A stretch of DNA of 35,203 nucleotides from an uncultured marine group I thaumarchaeote (GCA_902566725.1 CACFJZ010000005.1:1-35203); one strand, 5' to 3'; counted from the stretch's first letter, positions 17,129 through 27,551 are shown. Program-made: numbers and translations. The notes: generated by a model from the letters alone, not told the origin.

Positions 17129-18106
17129 ATGGAAAGAATATCGTATAGTTTGGGCTCGTTACTGTCAATTGATGAAGTTTTAGCATGTGCTAAAAAACTG
17201 GAACAAATTAAACCTGATGTGATGTGGATACCTGAAACATGGGGAATGGAAAATTTTTCAATGATGGCAACTGCATCACGAGAAAACAATTTTTCAAAGA
17301 TTGGTTCATCAATTATTAACATCTATTCACGAAGTCCAAATCTAATTGCCATGGGCGCCTCGACAGTTGATGCAATCTCTAATGGACGATTAATACTGGG
17401 ATTAGGGACTAGTAGTGTTCCAATTGTAGAAGACTTTCATGGACAAGAATTTCAATTTCCGGTACAAAGGATGAGAGAATATGTCGAGATCATACGTCTT
17501 GCATTACAAAATCAAAAAATTAATTATTCAGGAAAGATTTTCTCACTGAAAGATTTTACACTTCTCACGAAACCTCTTCGAAAAGAAATTCCAATTTATC
17601 TTGCCGCAATTAATAAGAAAATGGTCGAATTAACATGGGAGATTGGTGACGGGATAATATTCTATTTAAGACCTAAAGAAGAAATGAAAAAGACTATTTC
17701 TGTAATGCAGGAAACAAGAAAAATAGATACAACATTACAAATTATTACCTGTATTGACAATGATTATGAAAAAGCATCTAAACGTGCAAAACAAACACTG
17801 AGTTTTTACATAGCAGTCGGAGAAATTTATCGAGAATTTTTACATTCTTCAGGATATTCAAAAGAGACTGAAATTATTTTTAATGAATACAAAAAAACAG
17901 GATTAAAAAATCTACATGAATTTGTCACGGAAAAAATGTTAGATGATTTATGTATCGCAGGAACACCTGATATGGGATTAAAGAAACTAAATGCATTTAG
18001 AGAAATAGGAATTGATTTGCCAATTATACAATTTAATCCGATAGGAGACACAAGAGAATCCTTTGAATTGTTAACAAAAACCTTTTCGGGAGAAACAAAT
18101 GAATAA
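17129..18106 (+). CDS. Luciferase-like (LLM class), probably F420-dependent oxidoreductase
   Basis: GRLILGLGTSSVPIVEDFHGQEF...MREYVEIIRLAL pattern of MER/LLM family. Confidence 0.85.
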   Translation: MERISYSLGSLLSIDEVLACAKKLEQIKPDVMWIPETWGMENFSMMATASRENNFSKIGSSIINIYSRSPNLIAMGASTVDAISNGRLILGLGTSSVPIVEDFHGQEFQFPVQRMREYVEIIRLALQNQKINYSGKIFSLKDFTLLTKPLRKEIPIYLAAINKKMVELTWEIGDGIIFYLRPKEEMKKTISVMQETRKIDTTLQIITCIDNDYEKASKRAKQTLSFYIAVGEIYREFLHSSGYSKETEIIFNEYKKTGLKNLHEFVTEKMLDDLCIAGTPDMGLKKLNAFREIGIDLPIIQFNPIGDTRESFELLTKTFSGETNE

Positions 18107-19205
18107 AGTTGCAATTGTAGGCACTGGAGAAACAAAATTTTCTAAGAACGATGAAGATGTAGAGCAATTACTTTTAGAGTCTGCAAATAATTGTATAAAC
18201 TCTATAAAAAATTGCGAATTACGTGACATAGAGGGGGTATTAGTTTCAACAAATAGTAATTCAAACTACATGGGCGCGATATTATCGGAAATGACTGACA
18301 TTCAACCAAAAATTTCTCATTCAATTGAACATCTATGTAGTTCTGGAACTAACGCAATAATTGCAGCATATTCCTATATTTCATCAGGGTTAGCAGATGT
18401 GATTTTAGTATCAGGAGTAGATTCTGCAACAAATCCGGGTCAAGTCTTGAAATGGGATATTTCACGAGGAGATTTGGAACATCCCATTTTTTGGGCAACA
18501 ATGCTTACAAAAAACCATAAACGAAAATTTCATACTACTGAAGAAGAATTAGCAATTGTTTCTGCAAAAAATCACAAACATGCAATGGACAACCCACATG
18601 CATATAGTAATGAACCAAAGACCATTTCTGAAATAATGAATTCGAAACAAATTACAGAAGATCTAAGAATTTTAGATTGTTCACGTTCATGTTCTGGCAG
18701 CTCGTCAATTATTCTGGCATCGGAAGAAAAAGCTAAAAAGATATCGGAATGTCCTATCTGGATTAAAGGAATAGGACAAAAAACAACATCTGCAAGTTTT
18801 ACAAAAAACAATCTTGATGAAATTAACAGTACAAGAATTGCTTCGGAAAATGCTTTGAAAATGGGCAAAATTACTTCTGAACAAATTGACGTAGCAGAAG
18901 TTCATGATGCGTTTTCAGTGTGTGAGTTAATGGCACTTTCTGAAATAGGATTAACAACTAATGAAAATAGCGGAGAGTTTGTTAGAAATCTATTCAATAC
19001 AGAAAATAGAATGATAAATCCGCGAGGAGGGCTGATTGGAGCAGGACATCCACTAGGCGCTACAGGAATTTCACAAACAATAGAGATAGCAAATCAACTC
19101 CAAGAAAAATGCGATAAAAGACAAATTTCTAATGCAAAAACAGGATTAATCCAGAATATGTCTGCTGCAGGAACGTCAAGTTCAGTCATGGTATTACAAA
19201 ATTGA
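18099..19205 (+). CDS. Archaeal thiolase / acetyl-CoA acetyltransferase (SCP-x-like)
   Basis: IEHLCSSGTNAIIAAYSYI active-site Cys region and NPRGGLIGAGHPLGATGISQ. Confidence 0.9.
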   Translation: MNKVAIVGTGETKFSKNDEDVEQLLLESANNCINSIKNCELRDIEGVLVSTNSNSNYMGAILSEMTDIQPKISHSIEHLCSSGTNAIIAAYSYISSGLADVILVSGVDSATNPGQVLKWDISRGDLEHPIFWATMLTKNHKRKFHTTEEELAIVSAKNHKHAMDNPHAYSNEPKTISEIMNSKQITEDLRILDCSRSCSGSSSIILASEEKAKKISECPIWIKGIGQKTTSASFTKNNLDEINSTRIASENALKMGKITSEQIDVAEVHDAFSVCELMALSEIGLTTNENSGEFVRNLFNTENRMINPRGGLIGAGHPLGATGISQTIEIANQLQEKCDKRQISNAKTGLIQNMSAAGTSSSVMVLQN

Positions 19206-19525
19206 GTTTTTTCGAAGAGCAACTAAAGCAAGGCAGATTCTATATCTGCAAGTGTAAAAATTGTAACATAGTATTTTGGCCTATACAGAAGGTTTGTAAC
19301 AAATGTGGCGAAAATACATCATGGGTCGAATCTTCATGTAAAGGAACGATAATTGAATTTTCTAAAAAAGAATCAGAGTTTTTTGGTATAGTGAAAATCG
19401 ATGAAAATATACGTTTGCTAGGGAAGATTATTTCTTCTGAATTGCCTCATATTGGACAATCAGTAATAATGAAAGTAAGCTTTCAAAATAGGCCGGTCTA
19501 TTCATTTATTGTTGAAAAGAATTAG
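19202..19525 (+). CDS. DUF35 OB-fold / rubredoxin-like Zn-ribbon protein, thiolase partner (TTG start)
   Basis: CKCKNCNIVFWPIQKVCNKCG zinc ribbon plus OB-fold-like C-terminus; 4-nt overlap with thiolase. Confidence 0.88.
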   Translation: MSFFEEQLKQGRFYICKCKNCNIVFWPIQKVCNKCGENTSWVESSCKGTIIEFSKKESEFFGIVKIDENIRLLGKIISSELPHIGQSVIMKVSFQNRPVYSFIVEKN

Positions 19526-19583
19526 CAGTTGGTCATTACCAAATAACCTACTCTACTAAATCACAGATAGAATTAGTATTTTC

Positions 19584-20129
19584 ATGAATAGTAAAGGAAC
19601 TGTAACTAAGACTAAATCATTAAATTTTAAAAAAATAGCAAAAACCAGACGTCAAAGAGGGTATAATTGGGAAGATACACTTGTTAAACGATTCAATAGC
19701 ATGGACAACTGGAAAGCATTTCGGCTAGGATCTCCTAGCGTAGCACTTCCAGATATACTATGTGTGAATAATGAAGATAAGATATTATTTACAATTGAGG
19801 CAAAATCAGGTACTGGAACAACGTTAACTGTTCCATATGATCAGATTATTCGATGTCTAAATTGGACAAATAATTTTGAAGTGTATGATACACGACAAGT
19901 TATACTCGCATTCAAATTTTTGTCAAAAAAACGTATTGGAGTGGGAGAATATGAAAGCAGAGAACTACGAGAGTTTTACAAAGTATGGGACCAAAGAAAA
20001 AAACCTACAGATATGGTATGCAGATATGATGGAACCACATATGCATTAAAAGACGGGCAAAAAAAGAAATTTTTGTTAAAAGATTATCAAATGCCATTTA
20101 ATTCAAAATACCAAAAATTTCTAAAATGA
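19584..20129 (+). CDS. hjc: Holliday junction resolvase Hjc-like PD-(D/E)XK nuclease
   Basis: RRQRGYNWEDTLVKRF (Glu), LPDILCV (Asp), FTIEAKSGTGTTLTVPYDQI (ExK). Confidence 0.82.
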   Translation: MNSKGTVTKTKSLNFKKIAKTRRQRGYNWEDTLVKRFNSMDNWKAFRLGSPSVALPDILCVNNEDKILFTIEAKSGTGTTLTVPYDQIIRCLNWTNNFEVYDTRQVILAFKFLSKKRIGVGEYESRELREFYKVWDQRKKPTDMVCRYDGTTYALKDGQKKKFLLKDYQMPFNSKYQKFLK

Positions 20130-20194
20130 CAATATTGGCACTATGTCATATAGTTAGGCTCTTTGTTTATTAATGCCCAAAAAAGAATAATTTC

Positions 20195-20554
20195 ATGAGC
20201 TTCTCAGATTTCATAGATGAGCGTATGCTTGTCAGTAAGAATGTTCTAGGAACAAAAGAGATGAAAATAAAGGTAGTAGAAGTATCTGACGAAACTGCCC
20301 CCTCTCAATGGAAATTTGGTGACAGAGTCAAAGTCAATAAAATTCTCATTACAATTAAACATCTAGATTCACAGAAAGTAGAAGAAGGGGAACTAGATAT
20401 TGAAGAAGTCGAGAAAAAACTAATTGTAGACAGACATTATACCTCTACAAATAGATGGGTCCCAACTAAAGAAATTAAGAATGGATATGTTATAAATTCA
20501 AGACATACCACTCTGATTAGTGATGCAGCCGCGCTAGATATGATAGTATTCTAA
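20195..20554 (+). CDS. Conserved hypothetical protein
   Basis: Intact 119-aa ORF with its own promoter-like gap; family not recognised. Confidence 0.6.
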   Translation: MSFSDFIDERMLVSKNVLGTKEMKIKVVEVSDETAPSQWKFGDRVKVNKILITIKHLDSQKVEEGELDIEEVEKKLIVDRHYTSTNRWVPTKEIKNGYVINSRHTTLISDAAALDMIVF

Positions 20555-20594
20555 AGGTCAGAAACTTTAAGAACCTACATTTTGAAGAAATTTC

Positions 20595-20906
20595 ATGATA
20601 ACCAAAGATATTGTTGTTAGCGGAGTGGAGTATAAGCTAAATATGACAGATCAAGTTCTAAACCAAGTGGCAAATCTTAAGAGCCTTTATGCAACTGCTG
20701 CGGAGGACCCAGAAAGTTTTGAGCAGGTCAGTTCTGAAATATCGGCTGCAATAAACAATATCTCTGAATCAGTGACGCCCGAAGTGTCAGATAGTCATCT
20801 TGATGGTTTAATTCAAGAAGTCTTTAAAGCAGTAGACGACAAAAACTCAGAAAAAGAAAAACAACTAAAAGAAAAAGATGCAAAGATTTCTAAAAAGAAA
20901 AAATAA
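20595..20906 (+). CDS. Hypothetical protein with Lys-rich C-terminal tail
   Basis: Intact 103-aa ORF ending KEKDAKISKKKK. Confidence 0.6.
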   Translation: MITKDIVVSGVEYKLNMTDQVLNQVANLKSLYATAAEDPESFEQVSSEISAAINNISESVTPEVSDSHLDGLIQEVFKAVDDKNSEKEKQLKEKDAKISKKKK

Positions 20907-21284
20907 TCATTTTAGATCCTTGGCAATTTCATAAATTCTAAAAATTAACTTATTATCTTGGAGTGAATTTATAATTGAATTTCGAATTGATTTTACTCGT
21001 TGAGGATCTTCAGAATAAATCTCTTTAATTTTTTCTAACTCATTTTCAAAGAAATGGTTTTCAAAGTAATTTGTAATTTTTTTATTTAGTTTTATAAAAT
21101 CAGAGTTTTTATTAGAAAATTCATCAGTTTTTCGAAGTAAAACTTTGAGCAAACCATTAATTTTTATTAATTCCAAATCTAATGTGAAAAGATCATCTTT
21201 TGATTCTCCTAGATTATCAATGATATTATACGAATCCAAGATTTTTTTCATAAGGTCATAGATGTATTCATCAACACGTACCAT
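20907..21284 (-). CDS. Hypothetical protein, helix-rich
   Basis: Intact 125-aa ORF; stop directly abuts that of the + gene. Confidence 0.6.
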   Translation of the reverse strand: MVRVDEYIYDLMKKILDSYNIIDNLGESKDDLFTLDLELIKINGLLKVLLRKTDEFSNKNSDFIKLNKKITNYFENHFFENELEKIKEIYSEDPQRVKSIRNSIINSLQDNKLIFRIYEIAKDLK

Positions 21285-21311
21285 ATAGAAAGATAATTGG
21301 AAATAGTTGTA

Positions 21312-21354
21312 AATCTTTACTTGGTAAATTTAATGAAAATATATGGTAAAGATT
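21312..21354. promoter_or_regulatory. Inverted repeat AATCTTTAC-N25-GTAAAGATT upstream of threonine synthase promoter
   Basis: Perfect 9-bp arms, with an extra GTAAA copy at 21324-21328; tttaaatta TATA-like element near 21367-21375. Confidence 0.5.
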
Positions 21355-21397
21355 AGCAATCCAGCCTTTAAATTACTAGGTAATTCTTCTAAAAATT

Positions 21398-22741
21398 ATG
21401 ATTCAAAAGGCAAAACTAGTATGTATTAATCCCAATTGTGGAAAAACATACCCTATCAGATCAACCGCAATAAAATGTGAATCTTGTAATTATTTATTGG
21501 ATGTAAAATACGAACATGCCCCAAGTCACAAACTAAAAGAGACATTTTATGAGAGAAGAAATCCTCAAGGGAGCATCTATAATGAAAGTGGAGTTTGGAG
21601 ATTTAGAGAGTTATTAAATTTCTGTGAAATTGAGACTGAAGATATTGAACAGTGTGCAAAATATCTAGTCTCATTAGATGGGGCAGAAGGCAGACAATCA
21701 AAACCGTATCACATGACAAAAGTTTCAGAATTTATTGGAATTGAAAATGAAAATGTGATGTTCCAACCAGAAGGATACAATCCAAGCGGTTCATTCAAAG
21801 ATAATGGAATGTCAGCCGCAGTTACACATGGAAAAATGATGGGCGCAAAGAAAATTATTTGTGCATCAACAGGAAATACCTCCGCGTCTGCAGGTATGTT
21901 TGCTGCTAATGAGAATATGGAATGTGATGTATACATTCCTGATGGACAGATAGCACCAGGAAAGCTAAGTCAAGCATATCAATTTGGAACCCAAATGGTA
22001 AAAGTTAATGGAAATTTTGATGACGCATTTACAAAATCACTACAAGCTGCAGAAGAACCAGGGAGTTACACTGTAAACTCAGTAAATCCATTTAGAATAG
22101 AAGGTCAAAAAACAATTCCATTTAGAGCATTAGAGACATTAGATTGGGAAGTTCCTGATTGGTTAGTGTATCCTGGAGGAGCATTAGGCAATACATCTAG
22201 TTGTGGAAAAGCTTTAATGGAATTATATGAATGGGGATGGATTAAAAAAATTCCAAGGATTGCAGTAATTAATGCAAGCGGTGCAAATACACTTTATCAA
22301 CTCTATAACGGGATCTTTGAAGAAGAAAAACTAAGATGGAATGATGGTTCCCCAAATTTTGAATTAATTGAGAGATTTTATAATAAAATGAATGAAGATG
22401 AAACTCTTAAACCAAAAACAAAGGCTACTGCAATTCAGATTGGAAAACCATCTAACATTGCAAAAGGATTACGTGCATTAGATTTCACAGATGGTATTGT
22501 AGAGGAAGTATCAGACAAAGAAATGTTAGATGGAATGTCAGCGGTAGGACTAAATGGATTTGATTGTGAAATGGCCTCGGGGGCTTCAGTAGCAGGAATA
22601 AAAAAATTAAGAGATAAAGAAATTATCAAGAAAGATGACAAAGTGGTAGGAATTCTTACCGGAAGACAAAAAGAACCATTATTGCCAATTGATTATCATA
22701 ACGATCCTGCAAATAGATTTGCAAGACCTCCAAAAATCTAG
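21398..22741 (+). CDS. thrC: Threonine synthase with N-terminal zinc ribbon
   Basis: CINPNCGKTY...CESCNY; PEGYNPSGSFKDNGMSAAVTHGK PLP-Lys motif; ASTGNTSASAG. Confidence 0.92.
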   Translation: MIQKAKLVCINPNCGKTYPIRSTAIKCESCNYLLDVKYEHAPSHKLKETFYERRNPQGSIYNESGVWRFRELLNFCEIETEDIEQCAKYLVSLDGAEGRQSKPYHMTKVSEFIGIENENVMFQPEGYNPSGSFKDNGMSAAVTHGKMMGAKKIICASTGNTSASAGMFAANENMECDVYIPDGQIAPGKLSQAYQFGTQMVKVNGNFDDAFTKSLQAAEEPGSYTVNSVNPFRIEGQKTIPFRALETLDWEVPDWLVYPGGALGNTSSCGKALMELYEWGWIKKIPRIAVINASGANTLYQLYNGIFEEEKLRWNDGSPNFELIERFYNKMNEDETLKPKTKATAIQIGKPSNIAKGLRALDFTDGIVEEVSDKEMLDGMSAVGLNGFDCEMASGASVAGIKKLRDKEIIKKDDKVVGILTGRQKEPLLPIDYHNDPANRFARPPKI

Positions 22742-22890
22742 GCTCAAATAATTAAAAATCAATTTTACTTAATCTCAAGGGTTTTTAAGAAACCTCCTCA
22801 CAATTATAATAATCTGAAAATGTGGTGGTTACTACAATAAATGATGCACAGGCGTTATCCCGATAAAGTAAAATTATTAGAGGTTTGGCA

Positions 22891-24135
22891 ATGCAGTTAG
22901 AAGTTGAGATACCTATACTAGTAATTTTGATTGGACTTTCCGGATTCTTTAGCGGGTTAGAAGTTGCGTTAGTTGGAACAAGAATGTCCAAAATTGAACA
23001 AATGGTAAAAGACAAAGTGAAAGGTTCTGCATCACTTCTAAAATTAAAAAAGAATCCTAGTCGCATGATGGCTAGTGTCAATTTAGGAAATAATCTCGTA
23101 AATGTAGCAGCTACAGCAATTGCAACAGATGTTGCTCTAAAATTATTTGGTAATGAAGGATTAGCAATTGCAATTGGAATTATGACATTTTTAATTCTCA
23201 TTTTTGGAGAAATCACTCCAAAGACGTATTGTAATGCAAATGCATCAAAGATTGCGGCACGGTACAGCCGAATTTTACTAGGATTTAGTTATGCATTTTA
23301 TCCAATTGTTAGAATCTTAGAGACCATCACAAAAGGAATTATAAAATTAACAGGAAGTAGTGATAATCCACCAGGACTAACAGAAGATGAGATTAAAGGA
23401 GTAATTGACCAAGGTCTGAAAGATAAAGCAATTGAAAAACAAGAAAGTGAATTAGTACATGGGGCATTAAATTTTGATGATATTGTCATTAGATCCGTCA
23501 TGACCCCACGTACCAAAATGTTTACACTAAATTCAAAAAAAATGTTGTTTGAAGGATTACCAGAAATTAACAATAGTGGTTTTTCAAGAATTCCAGTTTA
23601 TGCAGAAAATCAAGACAACATAGTAGGAATTGTACATGTAAGAGATGTTTTAAAATCATTAGAACAAGATCAGAAAGTAATATCTCTAGAGAGTATAATG
23701 AGAGAACCGATTTTTGTTTCACAAGAAAAACGTGTTAGTGATTTACTAAAAGAAATGCAGGGAAGACAAACACACATGGCAATTGTCATGGACGAATTTG
23801 GAGGAGTAGAAGGATGTGTCACATTGGAAGATTTGTTAGAAGAGATAGTGGGAGAAATACGTGATGAAAAAGATAAAGTTCAACAAGTATTTCAGAGTGA
23901 AGGAAATAATACTATATTGACTGATGGAGATATTGAAATAGACAAGATTAATGAGATTTTTAAGACAAATATTCCAGAAGGGGATGATTATTCAAGACTA
24001 AATGGATTATTACATGAAAAGTTACGAGACATACCAAAAGAAGGAGATAAAATTGAGATTGAGTCCATAAGAATAATGATAGAAAAAGTAGAAAAGAACA
24101 AACCAGAAAAGATCAGGATAGAGAAAATAAAATAA
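22891..24135 (+). CDS. CNNM transmembrane + CBS pair + CorC_HlyC domain protein (start ATG 22891 or TTG 22885)
   Basis: FFSGLEVALVGTRMSKIEQM...FGEITPKTYCNANASKIAARYS...VMTPRTKMFTL...MDEFGGVEGCVTLEDLLEEIVGEI. Confidence 0.92.
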   Translation: MQLEVEIPILVILIGLSGFFSGLEVALVGTRMSKIEQMVKDKVKGSASLLKLKKNPSRMMASVNLGNNLVNVAATAIATDVALKLFGNEGLAIAIGIMTFLILIFGEITPKTYCNANASKIAARYSRILLGFSYAFYPIVRILETITKGIIKLTGSSDNPPGLTEDEIKGVIDQGLKDKAIEKQESELVHGALNFDDIVIRSVMTPRTKMFTLNSKKMLFEGLPEINNSGFSRIPVYAENQDNIVGIVHVRDVLKSLEQDQKVISLESIMREPIFVSQEKRVSDLLKEMQGRQTHMAIVMDEFGGVEGCVTLEDLLEEIVGEIRDEKDKVQQVFQSEGNNTILTDGDIEIDKINEIFKTNIPEGDDYSRLNGLLHEKLRDIPKEGDKIEIESIRIMIEKVEKNKPEKIRIEKIK

Positions 24136-25188
24136 TTAATTTTTTCCAAAATTAGATTCAAGAAGTTCTTTTTTCTTGGACATGTTAAATAATTTTTCAG
24201 TGTGTTTTGCCGCATCTTCGTAAGATTTTTCAAACAACATTGCTTGCATTAACATGTGATTTTCTGGAATTACAATTCCAGTTTGATCATCAGAATACAT
24301 TATCTGAATAGTATCATCAATTTTTTGTGTCATATTAGCATGAATGTGAATCATGTTTGTATCTTTAAAACTAAAATCTAATTTTTCGGCAAAATCGCGT
24401 ATGTCCTTTGTACCCTTTGCAGCCCATAAAGTTGCGACACCATATTCATTTTTGAAAATATCATGTAATTCATCGACCGAGGGAATATTATCATTAAATC
24501 TAATGTCCATAATATGAAGATGCATTTGTCGTGTAGGAACTTTTATGGCACGAACAAAAAGTGGAGAATCTTTTCCAAAATATGATTTTACATCTTCCCC
24601 ATGATGAGGACTTTGAGTGAGTTCAATAGTATCAGTAACATCTTTGTCTGTTTGTTCAATATCGGCCCAACGTCTAACAAGAGTTACATCAAATCTTTTA
24701 ATTGATGAACCAAAGTTTTTTCTTAAAGGTTCTAGGATTCTACCCATGCCAGTAACATTACAACTACCTTGCATTACATGCTTCTTACCAACAGCATCAT
24801 TGTAATTTACTCTTGAATTAAATAGTATGTCAGATACAGCATTTTCCCCATCAATAGTTTCACCGCCTTGATAAATTGAGAAAATATTACGAGGTTCATA
24901 AAATAATTTCTTGTTTTTGAAGCCAGTACCTCCAGGAGATGCATCTATTACTAAATCAGATTCATCTAAAGCCGATTCAATATTTCCTGCAATACTAAAA
25001 TCAGAAAATGCATTTTGATTTTTTTCGGGAACATATACTTTGTATCCTCGATCAAGAGCATCACGTACTTTCGAGTCTGGGGAATACTTTCCAATTCCCA
25101 CTAATTCAATTTCAGGATCATCTTTAATGAATTGTATTATACGACTTCCAATTGACCCATAACCATTGATAAAGACTTTCTTCATCAA
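24136..25188 (-). CDS. gap: Type II (archaeal) phosphorylating glyceraldehyde-3-phosphate dehydrogenase
   Basis: KVFINGYGSIGSRI, DASPGGTGFKNK, active-site region HVMQGSCNVTGMGRILEPL. Confidence 0.93.
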   Translation of the reverse strand: MMKKVFINGYGSIGSRIIQFIKDDPEIELVGIGKYSPDSKVRDALDRGYKVYVPEKNQNAFSDFSIAGNIESALDESDLVIDASPGGTGFKNKKLFYEPRNIFSIYQGGETIDGENAVSDILFNSRVNYNDAVGKKHVMQGSCNVTGMGRILEPLRKNFGSSIKRFDVTLVRRWADIEQTDKDVTDTIELTQSPHHGEDVKSYFGKDSPLFVRAIKVPTRQMHLHIMDIRFNDNIPSVDELHDIFKNEYGVATLWAAKGTKDIRDFAEKLDFSFKDTNMIHIHANMTQKIDDTIQIMYSDDQTGIVIPENHMLMQAMLFEKSYEDAAKHTEKLFNMSKKKELLESNFGKN

Positions 25189-25257
25189 TGTTAGTTATAA
25201 AATGCTTCTTTTATAGATTAACCAAAGGACTAAATCAGATGATTAAAGCGATTTGGT

Positions 25258-26052
25258 ATGGAGGATAAAGAGTTTACATTTTCAATAGAAGGGGAAGAGT
25301 ATACTATTTCAAAAAAAGATAATACTTCAGAAAAAAGTAATAGGCAAACATTACATGTACCATCTTTAGGAATTGGTGCAGTAATAGCAGGCATTTGTAT
25401 TGCAGCAGTAGTTTTTGGAGCAGATTTTTCTGAATCATCCGAACCATTAATCGAAAGACAACTTGCACAAGAACCTCCAACTCCACAGAAAATCGCCATA
25501 GATGTATTTATCCAAAATGGATCTCCAGTGTTGGGAGAATCTGATGCCCCAATTACATTAGTTGAGTTTGGAGATTATCAGTGTCATTATTGTAACGTAT
25601 TTTATCATAATACAGAACACAAAATACTCAAAAATTACGTAATGACTGGAAAAGTAAATGTGATTTTCAAAGATTACACAATAATTGGTCAAGATTCAGT
25701 TACTGCCGCACATGCAACACATTGTGCAGGAGAACAAGGAAAATTTTGGCAGTATCATAATACATTATATGACAACTGGAGAGGAGAAAATAATGGATGG
25801 GCAGGTAAAGAAAATATTGCTAAGTTTGCAGAACAAGTGGGATTAGATATGAATACATTTAACGAATGTAACAATGATGGTCGATATGCACAAAAAATTT
25901 CTTTAAGTAATTCCGATGCACAGAAATTAGGAATTACAGGAACACCTGCATTTTATGTAATTTCTGCAAACAATCAAGAGGTACAAACAATTTCTGGAGC
26001 CCAACCGTATGAAGTCTTTGAAAGAATCTTTGACGCCATGCTTGAAAACTAG
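25258..26052 (+). CDS. Membrane-anchored DsbA-like thioredoxin-fold oxidoreductase
   Basis: TM segment IGAVIAGICIAAVVFGA; thioredoxin CxxC in VEFGDYQCHYCNVFYHNTE; cis-Pro region GITGTPAFYVI. Confidence 0.88.
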   Translation: MEDKEFTFSIEGEEYTISKKDNTSEKSNRQTLHVPSLGIGAVIAGICIAAVVFGADFSESSEPLIERQLAQEPPTPQKIAIDVFIQNGSPVLGESDAPITLVEFGDYQCHYCNVFYHNTEHKILKNYVMTGKVNVIFKDYTIIGQDSVTAAHATHCAGEQGKFWQYHNTLYDNWRGENNGWAGKENIAKFAEQVGLDMNTFNECNNDGRYAQKISLSNSDAQKLGITGTPAFYVISANNQEVQTISGAQPYEVFERIFDAMLEN

Positions 26053-26122
26053 AAAAAATTAGATTTTATTAACAAGATCGCTAGAAAATTAATCACTACG
26101 TAAATCATATTTACTCTGGAAG

Positions 26123-26131
26123 TCTTATATA
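26123..26131 (+). promoter_or_regulatory. TATA box of HMG-CoA synthase
   Basis: tcttatata about 27 nt upstream of ATG 26154. Confidence 0.55.
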
Positions 26132-26153
26132 CCAACATCATGAGGCAAAGCTA

Positions 26154-27551
26154 ATGGCAGCAGGAATAGACGATATTGCAATTTACATTCCCAGATTGTT
26201 TATGGATGCGGCAGATTTTGCAGAGGCACGAGGATTAGACCCTCAGAAATTAGTTAAGGGACTAGGAGTTTCAAAGATGGCAATAGTTGATGCCAACCAA
26301 GACCCTGCATGCTTAGCAGCAAATGCATGTTTGAAAATAATGCAGAAGAACAAATTATCTCCAGAACAAATTGGGAGATTATACGTTGCCACCGAATCAT
26401 CATTTGATGAATCAAAGGCAATGAATTCTTACGTAATAGGAATGTTAGAACAAGTTTACGGTTCAGGTTCATTTCAACACTGTGGCGGAATAGAGTGTAA
26501 GTTTGCATGTGTCAGTGGGTCTTATGCATTATACGATAATACAAACTGGATTAGAGCAGGGGAATCAGAAGATAAGTATGCTTTAGTCGTTGTATCAGAC
26601 ATTGCAAAATATGATTTAGGCTCTAGTGGAGAAATGACTCAAGGTGGGGGAGCAGTTGCAATGTTGTTAAATGATTCACCAAGACTTTTAGAATTTGATC
26701 CTAAAGTAACATCCACATCAATTAAAAATGAATATGACTTTTATCGACCATTTGGAAAAGAGACACCCATAGTACATGGACAATATTCAAATTTACTATA
26801 CCTCATTCAAGTAAAAAATGCATTAAATGATTATAAACAGAAAGCACTCAAAACAGGACTAATAGATTTGAAAGAAGGCGAAAGCATGCTTGACCACATG
26901 GATTACATCAATATGCACCTTCCATATAGCAACATGGGCAAGAAAGCTCTTGCATATCTTGTAAGACATGAATGGAGAAGTACACCAAAATGGCAAGAAA
27001 TTGTAAAAGAAGTAGGAATGGAAGAACCAGTACCAAAAGATCCTCGTGGAACAATTGAATCAATAATAGCAGACTCTGAATTTATGGCAAAAGACAGTGA
27101 ATTTACAAAAAGATTTGCAAAAACAGATTCATATCAAGAAGTTTATGAAAACAAGGTTGCAAGCTCATTAATTGCATCAAAGAGTATTGGAAATTTGTAT
27201 ACAGCATCATTATACTTGGGATTTAGAAGTTGTCTAGAATTTGAATTCCAGAAAGGAGTTAATCTTGAAGGAAAAAGATTTGGATTTGCATCATATGGAA
27301 GTGGCAGTAGCGCCATGGTGTTCAGCGGAGTAATTCAACCAGAACATTTGCCAATTGTAAAAGATATGAATCTAGAAGCAGAAATTGGTGAACGTCAGAA
27401 ACTTAGCTTAGAAGATTACGAAGAATTACATGAGAATAAACGCAGTCCTAATCAGTCATTGCTAAATGCAACAAAAGAATTTGTTTTAGAACATGTTGAA
27501 AATATTTCCTCAGATAAAAGAGGAGAAAGAAGATACGCATTTGTTGAATAA
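26154..27551 (+). CDS. Hydroxymethylglutaryl-CoA synthase
   Basis: GIDDIAIYIPRLFMDAADFAEARGLDP; CGGIECKFACVSGSYAL active-site Cys region; MHLPYSNMGKKA. Confidence 0.93.
   Translation: MAAGIDDIAIYIPRLFMDAADFAEARGLDPQKLVKGLGVSKMAIVDANQDPACLAANACLKIMQKNKLSPEQIGRLYVATESSFDESKAMNSYVIGMLEQVYGSGSFQHCGGIECKFACVSGSYALYDNTNWIRAGESEDKYALVVVSDIAKYDLGSSGEMTQGGGAVAMLLNDSPRLLEFDPKVTSTSIKNEYDFYRPFGKETPIVHGQYSNLLYLIQVKNALNDYKQKALKTGLIDLKEGESMLDHMDYINMHLPYSNMGKKALAYLVRHEWRSTPKWQEIVKEVGMEEPVPKDPRGTIESIIADSEFMAKDSEFTKRFAKTDSYQEVYENKVASSLIASKSIGNLYTASLYLGFRSCLEFEFQKGVNLEGKRFGFASYGSGSSAMVFSGVIQPEHLPIVKDMNLEAEIGERQKLSLEDYEELHENKRSPNQSLLNATKEFVLEHVENISSDKRGERRYAFVE

Noticed and set aside
22821-22841. Mini-ORF ATGTGGTGGTTACTACAATAA (MWWLLQ) as a leader peptide upstream of the CNNM gene
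   Set aside because: Too short, no attenuator structure evident and no reason for Trp/Leu control of this gene.
22785-23216. Minus-strand 143-aa ORF
   Set aside because: Lies antisense to the well-supported CNNM/CBS gene; composition looks like a shadow ORF.
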